Source: Yimella sp. (GTDB lineage: Bacteria; Actinomycetota; Actinomycetes; Actinomycetales; Dermatophilaceae). From it: a stretch of 10,597 bases of DNA. The position numbers and the translations under genes are program-made. The DNA lies in contig JASLFY010000412.1 of assembly GCA_030150425.1 (NCBI GenBank), positions 1-10,597 of the forward strand. The letters are read 5' to 3'. The notes under the pieces were generated by a model. The model was not told the DNA's origin. It saw only the letters and a program-made list of their open reading frames with translations, and did no database searches. Shown here one piece after another: positions 1 through 5,695 of this stretch. The number at the start of each line of letters is the position of its first letter. Position 1 is the stretch's first letter.

Positions 1-522
1 GTACCGGCGGATGGCGTGGTCGGTCGCGATCTTTGCGTCGATCGCGTACGTCGCGGCTTCCGGCGGCAGGTCGGCGAAGAACGCGGTGTCGAAGACGGCC
101 ACCTGCGGGGTGTTCGGGAAGACCGCGAGCGTGGCCCGAAGTCCTTGCAGCGCAGGCGGATTGTGCAGCGGAGCGAGAACGCTCACCCGCTCCACCTCGG
201 CCAGCAGTCGGTCGTCGACCCGGGTCGGTGCGGTGAAGGTACGGCCGCCGTGGACCACCCGGTGGCCGACGGCCTGCAGGTCGATCGCGGCCAGGTCGAA
301 GCCGGACTCGGCGCACGCCCGCTGCATCAGTCGTACGGCGGCGGCGTGGTCGTGAACCGGCTGCACCGTCTCGGTCTCCCGCTCGCCCGCGGTGTGGACG
401 ACCCGCGCCCCGTCGAGCCCGATCCGCTCCACCAGACCGCGGCAGAGCGCCTGTCCGGTCGCGGGGTCGACGAGTTGGTACTTCAACGACGACGAGCCGG
501 CGTTGATGACGAGGACGGTCAT
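1..522 (-). CDS. ackA: Acetate kinase, N-terminal part (3' end outside window)
   Basis: Acetate kinase interconverts acetyl phosphate + ADP and acetate + ATP in the cytoplasm; with Pta it forms the Pta-AckA route for acetate overflow or acetate use. The visible 174 residues start MTVLVINAGSSSLKYQ, the first phosphate-binding motif of the ASKHA kinase family (residues 7-16). They also contain VGHRVVHGG (85-93, with the substrate-binding Arg88), the APLHNPP loop (117-123) and VFDTAF with the catalytic-type Asp145. The gene continues beyond position 1, so roughly the last 220 residues of a normal ~400-residue protein are missing from view. The ATG start overlaps the pta stop in an ATGA arrangement (519-522), so the two genes are one operon with likely translational coupling, pta first. 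The family assignment is secure. Confidence 0.97.
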   Translation of the reverse strand, partial: MTVLVINAGSSSLKYQLVDPATGQALCRGLVERIGLDGARVVHTAGERETETVQPVHDHAAAVRLMQRACAESGFDLAAIDLQAVGHRVVHGGRTFTAPTRVDDRLLAEVERVSVLAPLHNPPALQGLRATLAVFPNTPQVAVFDTAFFADLPPEAATYAIDAKIATDHAIRRY

Positions 523-2600
523 GTGTTCGCCTGCGAATCCTGTTGTGCCTGAACGGCGGTGATCGCGATCGTGTTGATGATGTCCTCCACCAGGGCTCCC
601 CGGGACAGGTCGTTGACCGGCTTGTTCAGACCCTGCAACACCGGCCCGATCGCGATCGCCCCGGCCGACCGCTGCACCGCCTTGTAGGTGTTGTTGCCGG
701 TGTTCAGGTCGGGGAAGATCAGCACCGTCGCCCGGCCCGCCACCGGCGAGTCCGGCATCTTCGACGCGGCGACCGACGGCTCGACCGCGGCGTCGTACTG
801 GATCGGGCCCTCCACCAGCAGCTCCGGCTGCTGCTGTCGTACGAGTTCGGTGGCCGCGCGCACCTTGTCGACATCGGCGCCCGCGCCGGACGTCCCGGTG
901 GAGTACGACAACATCGCCACCCGCGGCTCGATGCCGAACTGCCGGGCCGTACGCGCCGAGGAGGTCGCGATGTCGGCCAGCTGGTCCGCCGTCGGATCGG
1001 GGTTGACCGCGCAGTCGCCGTAGACCAGCACCTCGTCGGCCAGACACATCAGGAAGACCGACGAAACCACCTTCACCCCGGGCTGCGTCTTGATGATCTC
1101 GAAGGACGGCTTGATGGTGTGGGCCGTCGTGTGGGCGGCGCCGGAGACCATGCCGTCGGCCAACCCGAGGTGGACCATCTGCGTGCCGAAGTACGACACG
1201 TCGGTGACGACCTCGCGGGCCTGCTCCAGCGTCATGCCCTTGTGCTTGCGCAGCTCGGTGTAGGTCTGCGCGAAGCGCTCGACGTGGTCGGGGTCGGTGG
1301 GGGACAGGATCGTCGCGGCCGAGACGTCGGCGCCGACGCCCGAGGCGACCGCCTGGATCTCCTTCGGGTCGCCGAGGATCGTCAGGTCCGCGACGCCGCG
1401 CCGCAGCACCGCGTCGGCGGCCTGCAGGATGCGCGGGTCGTTGCCCTCGGGCAGCACGATGTGGCGGCGGTCCGCGCGGGCCCGCTCCAACAGGCGGTGG
1501 CCGAACATCATCGGCGTCACGACCGGCGACTCGCGCAGGTCGAGGACCGCGAGCAGCTTCGCCTGGTCGACGTGGTCGGCGAAGGTGCGCAGCGAGGTCT
1601 GCACCTTGGTGCGCGAGTTGGGGCCGAGCCCGCCCCGCGCCTGCGCCAGCCGGTACGTCGTGTCGAAGGTGTCGCGTTCGGTGACGACGATCGGCAGGTC
1701 GATCCGGGCGCCGTCGATCAACCGGGTGACGGACTCCGGAGGTCGGTAGCCGCCGGTCAGCACGATCGAACTCAGCGCCGGGAAGGTGCCGGACTGGTGG
1801 GCCAGGACCAGCCCGGGCAGCACGTCGTAGCGGTCGCCGGGCGCGATCACGGTGACGTCGTCGACCAGCCGGGTCAGCACGTTCGGCATCGACATCGCCG
1901 CCACCACGAAGCCGCGCGCCTCGCGGCCCAGCCAACTCGGGTCGCCGTGGATGAGTGTGCCGTTGCAGGCCGCCACCAGGTCGGCGACGGTGGGGGAGCG
2001 CAGCAGCGGCACCTCCGGCAGGACGCCGAGCAGCGGGAGGTCGTACGCCCCCTGCACCGCGTCGTGGATCGCGTCCAGCAGCGCCGGGTCGGCGCGGTTC
2101 ACGACCAGCGCCGCCGGGTGGGCGTGACGGGTCTGCAGTTCGGTCAGCGCCATGCCGACCGCCGTGCGGACCTCCTCGGCGGAGCGCCCGACCGCCGGGA
2201 CGACCAGCACCACCGGCACCCCGAGATTCGCCGCGACCGTGGCGTTGAAGGCGGCCTCGCGTCCGGTCGTGATGTCGGTGAAGTCGGAGCCGAGGACCAA
2301 CACGACCTCGTACGCCCCCGCCACCGCGTGGTAGCGGTCGACGATGCGGGAGAGCGCGTCGTCCTCGCCCTCGTGGGTGTCGTCGTACGCGACGCCGATC
2401 GCGCTGTCGTAGTCCTGGGAGCTGCCGGCGTGGTCGAGCAGCAGTTCGACGATCGGGTCGCGGCGTTCGCGGGTGGCGGTGACGGGGCGGAAGATGCCGA
2501 CCGAGCCGGCCTGCGCGACGAGCGCCTGCAGCAGCCCGAGCGCGACGGTGGACTTTCCGGTCTGGCCTTCGGCCGAGGCGACGAGCACTCCGCGGGTCAT
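519..2600 (-). CDS. pta: Phosphate acetyltransferase, long form with N-terminal P-loop domain
   Basis: Phosphate acetyltransferase converts acetyl-CoA + phosphate to acetyl phosphate + CoA, feeding acetate kinase encoded directly downstream. The 693-residue product has the full three-part architecture of long Pta proteins. First is an N-terminal P-loop, dethiobiotin-synthetase-like domain with EGQTGKST at residues 11-18. Next is a central DRTGG-type region around 210-320. Last is the C-terminal catalytic PTA_PTB domain from about residue 364 (MMFGHRLLERA, LPEGNDPRI) to about 685, including VYGDCAVNPDP and PDLNTGNNTYKAVQRSAG. The N-terminal domains are known in the family to act in regulation and oligomerisation; the C-terminal domain carries activity. 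The ATG at 2600 is chosen because the P-loop domain begins at once and a TAGATT box lies exactly six bases upstream, suggesting a leaderless mRNA. The stop overlaps the ackA start by four bases. Confidence 0.97.
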   Translation of the reverse strand: MTRGVLVASAEGQTGKSTVALGLLQALVAQAGSVGIFRPVTATRERRDPIVELLLDHAGSSQDYDSAIGVAYDDTHEGEDDALSRIVDRYHAVAGAYEVVLVLGSDFTDITTGREAAFNATVAANLGVPVVLVVPAVGRSAEEVRTAVGMALTELQTRHAHPAALVVNRADPALLDAIHDAVQGAYDLPLLGVLPEVPLLRSPTVADLVAACNGTLIHGDPSWLGREARGFVVAAMSMPNVLTRLVDDVTVIAPGDRYDVLPGLVLAHQSGTFPALSSIVLTGGYRPPESVTRLIDGARIDLPIVVTERDTFDTTYRLAQARGGLGPNSRTKVQTSLRTFADHVDQAKLLAVLDLRESPVVTPMMFGHRLLERARADRRHIVLPEGNDPRILQAADAVLRRGVADLTILGDPKEIQAVASGVGADVSAATILSPTDPDHVERFAQTYTELRKHKGMTLEQAREVVTDVSYFGTQMVHLGLADGMVSGAAHTTAHTIKPSFEIIKTQPGVKVVSSVFLMCLADEVLVYGDCAVNPDPTADQLADIATSSARTARQFGIEPRVAMLSYSTGTSGAGADVDKVRAATELVRQQQPELLVEGPIQYDAAVEPSVAASKMPDSPVAGRATVLIFPDLNTGNNTYKAVQRSAGAIAIGPVLQGLNKPVNDLSRGALVEDIINTIAITAVQAQQDSQANT

Positions 2601-2606
2601 GGCCCG

Positions 2607-2612
2607 AATCTA
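2607..2612 (-). promoter_or_regulatory. Probable -10 box of the pta-ackA operon (leaderless start)
   Basis: Read on the minus strand, TAGATT is followed by six bases (CGGGCC) and then the pta ATG. This places the expected transcription start at or next to the A of the start codon. No Shine-Dalgarno-like purine run precedes the ATG. No clear -35 hexamer is visible 16-19 bases upstream, which is common in actinobacteria. The box matches the TANNNT consensus; the leaderless reading is inference. Confidence 0.5.
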
Positions 2613-2619
2613 TCCGCCG

Positions 2620-2629
2620 GTCACGTGAC
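2620..2629. promoter_or_regulatory. 10-bp perfect palindrome in the pta promoter, possible operator
   Basis: GTCACGTGAC is a perfect 10-bp palindrome located 8-17 bases upstream of the TAGATT box of pta, inside the -35/-10 spacer. A protein bound here would block RNA polymerase. It lies between pta and the tRNA gene, outside any coding region. No regulator can be named from the sequence, and palindromes of this length can arise by chance in GC-rich DNA. Confidence 0.3.
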
Positions 2630-2654
2630 GTGCGGAGCGGAGTGAGGGAAGAAG

Positions 2655-2728
2655 TGGAGCGGGCGACGAGAATCGAACTCGCGTATTCAGCTTGGGAAGC
2701 TGATGTTCTACCATTGAACTACGCCCGC
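2655..2728 (-). tRNA. tRNA-Gly (anticodon CCC), CCA encoded
   Basis: On the minus strand this folds as a standard cloverleaf. The acceptor stem pairs GCGGGCG (2728-2722) with CGCCCGC (2665-2659) in seven of seven positions. The anticodon stem TCAGC/GCTGA closes a seven-base loop TTCCCAA with anticodon CCC at 2696-2694, which reads GGG glycine codons. The T-loop is GTTCGATTC and the D-loop contains AATGGTAGA. The discriminator is U73, as in bacterial glycine tRNAs, and the 3' CCA is encoded (2657-2655). Total length is 74 bases including CCA. Confidence 0.97.
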
Positions 2729-2759
2729 ACACACGTACGAAAAGGCACGCGCTGCACGG

Positions 2760-2765
2760 ATCATA
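2760..2765 (-). promoter_or_regulatory. Probable -10 box of the tRNA-Gly gene
   Basis: On the minus strand TATGAT, one base from the TATAAT consensus, lies about 31 bases before the mature tRNA 5' end. This would give a short 5' leader for RNase P to remove. A weak candidate -35, TTCCGA (2790-2785), sits 19 bases upstream. The box lies back-to-back with the dcd promoter in the same intergenic gap (2729-2813), which holds no gene. Confidence 0.5.
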
Positions 2766-2801
2766 ACCGGTCGGGCGCGCTCCGTCGGAACCCGGGACCG
2801 C

Positions 2802-2807
2802 TACCGT
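2802..2807 (+). promoter_or_regulatory. Probable -10 box of dcd (leaderless start)
   Basis: TACCGT fits TANNNT and is followed by exactly six bases before the GTG start of dcd at 2814, so transcription would begin at the start codon. No Shine-Dalgarno lies at a usable distance. No convincing -35 is visible. Confidence 0.5.
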
Positions 2808-2813
2808 TGCCCC

Positions 2814-3389
2814 GTGCTGCTTTCCGACCGCGACATCAAGGCCCAGATCGACGCCGGGCGGGTGAAGCTCGACCCCTACGACTCGTCGATGATCCAGCCG
2901 TCGAGCATCGACATCCGGATGGACAAGTTCTTCCGGCTGTTCGACAACCACAAGTACCCCTACATCGACCCGTCCGAGGAACAGGACGAGCTGACCCGGC
3001 TGGTCGAGGTCGACGCCGGCGACGCGTTCGTCCTGCACCCGGGCGAGTTCGTGCTCGGGTCGACGTACGAGACCGTGACCCTGCCCGACGACGTCGCGGC
3101 GCGGGTCGAGGGCAAGTCGAGCCTGGGGCGTCTCGGTCTGCTGACCCACGCCACCGCCGGCTTCGTCGACCCCGGCTTCAGCGGCCACGTCACCCTCGAG
3201 CTGTCGAACGTCGCGACTCTGCCGATCAAGCTGTGGCCGGGCATGAAGATCGGCCAGCTCTGCTTCTTCCAGCTGTCGAGCCCGGCCGAGAACCCGTACG
3301 GCAGCGCCTCGTACGGCTCTCACTACCAGGGCCAGCGCGGTCCGACCGCCAGCCGCTCCTGGCAGAACTTCGTCCGGACGGACGTCTGA
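2814..3389 (+). CDS. dcd: dCTP deaminase (probably dUMP-forming, bifunctional)
   Basis: Dcd deaminates dCTP on the way to dUMP for thymidylate synthesis. The 191-residue length and sequence match the actinobacterial type; the Mycobacterium tuberculosis enzyme of about this length is known to be bifunctional, with deaminase and dUTPase activities giving dUMP directly. The product begins MLLSDRDIKAQI, and carries IQPSSIDIRM, the conserved RVEGKSSLGRLG (Glu99 to Gly108 region) and GFVDPGF...GHVTLELSN with the catalytic-type Glu129. It ends in the usual YQGQRGPT...SWQNF tail, which closes over the nucleotide. The GTG at 2814 is chosen because it gives the family's canonical N-terminus. The bifunctional assignment is by family resemblance and was not tested here. 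Confidence 0.96.
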   Translation: MLLSDRDIKAQIDAGRVKLDPYDSSMIQPSSIDIRMDKFFRLFDNHKYPYIDPSEEQDELTRLVEVDAGDAFVLHPGEFVLGSTYETVTLPDDVAARVEGKSSLGRLGLLTHATAGFVDPGFSGHVTLELSNVATLPIKLWPGMKIGQLCFFQLSSPAENPYGSASYGSHYQGQRGPTASRSWQNFVRTDV

Positions 3390-4091
3390 GTGGAGTGGGG
3401 CCGCGAGCTCACCATGCTCGCCCGGCTGCGCAGCCGGACGGCCGAGACCGTCGAGGTCGGCCCCGGAGTCGGTAAGGCGCGGCCCCGACTCGCCCTTCCC
3501 GCCGCCGGCGGACCCGCGCCGCGCGCGGTCGCGGTCATGCTGCACGGCGGCCTCGTGGACGGACTCGACCCGCTCGGTGACGTCGACGTCTCGGCCGCCC
3601 TGGTGCAGCTGTGGACCGGGCAGTTGCGCAAGCGCGTGCCCGAGGTCGCGTTCGTACGCGTCGTCAACGCCGTCACCGGGTGGAACGACCCGATCAAGTC
3701 GCCGGTCGCCGATGCCGACTGGGCGTTGATGCGGGTGCGCCAGCTCTACCCGGACCTGCCGATCGCCCTGGTGGGTCATTCGATGGGTGGTCGCACCGCC
3801 TTCGAACTGGTCGACCGGCCCGGCGTACGCGCGATCGTGGGCCTGGCGCCCTGGCTCGCCGACGGCTACATCGAGCAGCGCTTCCTCAAGACGCCCACGC
3901 TGTTGGTGCACGGTCGCCAGGACACCGAGACCAGCCCGGAGGCGTCGCAGGACCTGGTGGAGCGGATCCGCGACGCCGGCGGCGACGCCCGCTTCGAGTC
4001 GGTGGCCGGGTGGCACTCGTTGCTGCTGCGGGCCAGTGTCTGGCAACGCGAGGTGGCTGACTTCCTGCGCGGATCGCTGGTCGGACCGTAG
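3390..4091 (+). CDS. Alpha/beta hydrolase, dienelactone-hydrolase-like
   Basis: This is a 233-residue serine hydrolase of the alpha/beta fold; the substrate is unknown. Visible features are an oxyanion-hole motif LHGG (51-54), the nucleophile elbow GHSMGG with Ser131, Asp178 in LLVHGRQDTETSP (171-183), and His209 in VAGWHSLL. Together these form a complete Ser-Asp-His triad. There is no signal peptide, so the protein is probably cytoplasmic. The GTG start directly abuts the dcd stop codon (TGA then GTG), implying co-transcription with dcd; an in-frame ATG at 3414 is an alternative start that would remove eight residues. Proximity to dcd does not by itself imply a shared pathway. Confidence 0.85.
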   Translation: MEWGRELTMLARLRSRTAETVEVGPGVGKARPRLALPAAGGPAPRAVAVMLHGGLVDGLDPLGDVDVSAALVQLWTGQLRKRVPEVAFVRVVNAVTGWNDPIKSPVADADWALMRVRQLYPDLPIALVGHSMGGRTAFELVDRPGVRAIVGLAPWLADGYIEQRFLKTPTLLVHGRQDTETSPEASQDLVERIRDAGGDARFESVAGWHSLLLRASVWQREVADFLRGSLVGP

Positions 4092-4107
4092 GTTCGTCGC
4101 GGTCTTC

Positions 4108-4341
4108 TTGCTGATCGCGGCGGGGTGGTTCGGGGTGTGTGCCGCCGCGATCGGACGCGGCTCGCGGTTGGGGCTTTGGGCGTGGTGCACCGCCTCCCTG
4201 CTGCTTCTCTACTGCTGCTCGACCGCGGGTTTTGGCCGCCTCGCTTCCGTCCTGTTGTTGGCGGTCGCCGTGGTGGAGGTGGTGGTGGCTGCGCTGGCAC
4301 ACCGGGAACTCACGGCCGTACGACTAGGCGGCCTCAGGTAG
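4108..4341 (+). CDS. Small hydrophobic membrane protein (tentative)
   Basis: An open frame after the hydrolase encodes a very hydrophobic product of about 77 residues. It has three likely membrane spans: LLIAAGWFGVCAAAI, a central span around LWAWCTASLLLLYCC, and LASVLLLAVAVVEVVVAAL. It ends in a short basic tail. The spans are separated by Arg-containing loops, as in genuine small membrane proteins. The start is uncertain: TTG 4108 is used here, GTG 4135 would shorten it, and GTG 4036 would extend it into the hydrolase gene. No good ribosome binding site supports any of them. Its stop overlaps the convergent carH-like gene by eight bases. I do not recognise a family. It could still be a spurious frame. 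Confidence 0.4.
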   Translation: MLIAAGWFGVCAAAIGRGSRLGLWAWCTASLLLLYCCSTAGFGRLASVLLLAVAVVEVVVAALAHRELTAVRLGGLR

Positions 4342-5173
4342 CGCGGCTCAACTGAGCGACGGTGTCGCGCAGCGAGTTCGGCAGCAGGTCTGCGCCGATG
4401 GCCGAGGCGACCGCCGGACCGGCGCCCCGGCCGCCGAGGGCGGTGGGCCAGCGGCGGGTGACGGCGTCGTACGCCCCCCGGGTGCCGAGCGCTGCGCGGC
4501 GCGTCGTCGAGATGATCACCAGGTCGGGCTCGACCTGCCGGCAGCAGGACAGCAGCGCCTCGACCGGCGTGTTGGCGCCGAGGTAACGCACGGTCCACCC
4601 GACGTGGGACAGCAGGACGCCCAGCGACAGCAGCGGGATGTCGTGCAACTCGCCGGGCGGGCAGGCCAGCACCACGATGGGTGCGCCGGGATCGCTGTTT
4701 TCTTGGCCGAACGAGCCGATGTGTCGGCGCAGCAGGTGGCTGGCGAAATGTTCCTGGGCGACCGTCACCCGCCCGCACTCCCACTCCGAGCCGAGTTCGT
4801 GCAGGAACGGCATGTAGACGTCGTAGATGGCGTCGGCCGCGCCGAGCGTACGCACCGACCGGTCCAGGGCACTGCTGAAGCGCGCCGAGTCGAGGCTGCC
4901 GGTGGAGGAGACCAGGTCGTCGACGAAGCGCCGACTGTCGGCCGGACCGCCTCCGGTCACCCGCAGGATCGCCTCCGGAACCGAGACGCCCTCCTCGCGC
5001 AACTGCGCCACCCGGCGGGCCACGACCACGTCGTGGTCGGCGTACATCCGATAGCCGCCAGGGCTCCGAACTGGGGAGAAAAGGCCGAACCGGCGCTCCC
5101 ACATGCGCAACAGATCGGTCGACACGCCACTGAGTTCCGCGAGTCGACCGATGCGCATAAGGTCGTCGGTCAC
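4334..5173 (-). CDS. CarH/LitR-type MerR-family photoreceptor regulator with B12-binding domain
   Basis: This 279-residue protein has three parts. An N-terminal MerR helix-turn-helix (about 6-75) carries RIGRLAELSGVSTDLLRMWERR and the wing SPGGYRMY. A helical light-sensing bundle (about 80-165) carries the W-x9-EH signature (Trp131, Glu141, His142). A C-terminal cobalamin-binding Rossmann domain carries GELH with His177. Numbered from the GTG at 5173, these residues fall at the same numbers as in Thermus thermophilus CarH, an adenosylcobalamin-based repressor that dissociates in light. Residue 132 is Glu, whereas Thermus CarH has the His that ligates cobalt after illumination. GTG 5173 is preferred over TTG 5209 and ATG 5158 because TACCTT lies exactly six bases upstream of it, suggesting leaderless expression. 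The gene diverges from the lipid operon at 5267 and probably represses both itself and that operon. Family confidence is high; the targets are inferred. Confidence 0.9.
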   Translation of the reverse strand: MTDDLMRIGRLAELSGVSTDLLRMWERRFGLFSPVRSPGGYRMYADHDVVVARRVAQLREEGVSVPEAILRVTGGGPADSRRFVDDLVSSTGSLDSARFSSALDRSVRTLGAADAIYDVYMPFLHELGSEWECGRVTVAQEHFASHLLRRHIGSFGQENSDPGAPIVVLACPPGELHDIPLLSLGVLLSHVGWTVRYLGANTPVEALLSCCRQVEPDLVIISTTRRAALGTRGAYDAVTRRWPTALGGRGAGPAVASAIGADLLPNSLRDTVAQLSRAT

Positions 5174-5179
5174 CGGGTA

Positions 5180-5209
5180 AAGGTACGGCGATCCGCAAAC
5201 CTTGGACAA
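5180..5209 (-). promoter_or_regulatory. Probable promoter of the carH-like regulator
   Basis: On the minus strand a -35-like TTGTCC (5209-5204) and a -10-like TACCTT (5185-5180) are separated by 18 bases. The -10 is six bases before the GTG at 5173, consistent with a leaderless mRNA. The -35 lies inside the 29-bp palindrome, so autoregulation is likely. Confidence 0.5.
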
Positions 5210-5226
5210 GGACTTTGTTCAAGGTT
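5198..5226. promoter_or_regulatory. 29-bp imperfect palindrome, likely operator for the CarH-like repressor
   Basis: Outer arms AACCTTG (5198-5204) and CAAGGTT (5220-5226) are perfect inverted repeats. Inner bases ACAA (5206-5209) and TTGT (5215-5218) pair in the same dyad, centred on 5212, giving 12 matching pairs of 14. The element can also be read as two tandem dyads of form CCTTG-NN-CAAGG, with a 13-bp period (5200-5211 exact, 5213-5224 with one mismatch). It covers the -35 candidates of both divergent transcripts. Operator function is inferred from position and symmetry. Confidence 0.65.
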
Positions 5227-5233
5227 GTGGAAT
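5202..5233 (+). promoter_or_regulatory. Candidate promoter of the SRPBCC-fusion-SDR operon
   Basis: TTGGAC (5202-5207) and TGGAAT (5228-5233) are separated by 20 bases. A long spacer is typical of MerR-controlled promoters, though CarH-type members act as repressors. An alternative -10 is TGTGGA (5226-5231) with an 18-base spacer. Either would give a 5' leader of about 25-30 bases containing the AAGGAG site. The exact boxes are uncertain. Confidence 0.35.
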
Positions 5234-5254
5234 CGAGAAGGTGGAACCCCGAGC

Positions 5255-5260
5255 AAGGAG
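5255..5260 (+). promoter_or_regulatory. Ribosome binding site of the SRPBCC gene
   Basis: AAGGAG lies six bases before ATG 5267. It fixes that start and rejects the long in-frame upstream extension that begins inside the regulator gene on the other strand. Confidence 0.85.
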
Positions 5261-5266
5261 AAAACA

Positions 5267-5695
5267 ATGCCTTCCGTACGTCGCACGGTCACCACCAGCG
5301 CTCCGGTCGACCGTGTCTTCGCCTACCTCGCCGACTTCTCGAATTCCACCGAGTGGGACTCGGGCACCCAGCGCTGCGAACGGACCAGCGGCGACGGCGG
5401 CCCCGGCACCGTTTACCGCAACGTCAGCAAGTTCCTCGGCCGCGAGGTGACGCTGGACTACACGGTGGAACGGGTCGAGCAGCCGGTGTTCAAGATCGTC
5501 GGCCGCGCCGACGGCACCACCAGCGTCGACACCATCACGGTCGAGGCGAAGGACGGCCGCACCAGCGTCGACTACCTCGCCGAGTTCACCTTCAGCGGTC
5601 CGGCCCGGTTCCTCGGCGTGGTGATGAAGCCGGCGCTGAACCACCTCGCGAACGAGACCGAGAAGACACTGTCGGCAGCACTGGAGCGCCTGTGA
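5267..5695 (+). CDS. SRPBCC (START/polyketide-cyclase-like) family protein
   Basis: The 142-residue product begins MPSVRRTVTTSAPVDRVFAYLADFSNSTEWD, the typical opening strand and helices of the SRPBCC helix-grip fold that encloses a hydrophobic ligand. It continues with alternating strands (LDYTVERVEQP, TSVDTITVEAKDGRTSVDYLAEF) and ends in the long C-terminal helix (LNHLANETEKTLSAALERL) that closes the cavity in this family. No signal peptide is visible. It is the first gene of the divergent operon and its stop overlaps the next start in a GTGA arrangement (5692-5695), so synthesis of the two proteins is probably coupled. A role in binding or presenting a fatty-acyl intermediate for the downstream enzyme is inference; family members also include cyclases, hydroxylase partners and pure binding proteins. 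Confidence 0.85.
   Translation: MPSVRRTVTTSAPVDRVFAYLADFSNSTEWDSGTQRCERTSGDGGPGTVYRNVSKFLGREVTLDYTVERVEQPVFKIVGRADGTTSVDTITVEAKDGRTSVDYLAEFTFSGPARFLGVVMKPALNHLANETEKTLSAALERL

Noticed and set aside
543..2645. 700-codon open frame on the plus strand
   Set aside because: It lies antisense to pta. Its Arg/Gly/Asp-rich low-complexity translation has no recognisable domain, and it arises from high-GC codon bias.
2610..4190. 526-codon open frame on the minus strand
   Set aside because: It runs through the tRNA-Gly and antisense to dcd and the hydrolase, with His/Arg/Gln-rich shadow composition.
4356..4368. GCGAC-GGT-GTCGC hairpin as a bidirectional terminator
   Set aside because: It has no U-tract on either strand and lies inside the coding end of the regulator gene; GC-rich DNA produces many such short stems.
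5174..5209. TTG 5209 as the start of the CarH-like regulator
   Set aside because: The extra 12 residues resemble no MerR N-terminus and would be encoded within the operator palindrome. GTG 5173 has a -10 box at leaderless spacing and reproduces CarH residue numbering.
5215..5691. In-frame upstream extension of the fusion protein
   Set aside because: It overlaps the well-supported SRPBCC gene in another frame. The flavin domain begins canonically at GTG 5692 with a GGAG site and a GTGA overlap.
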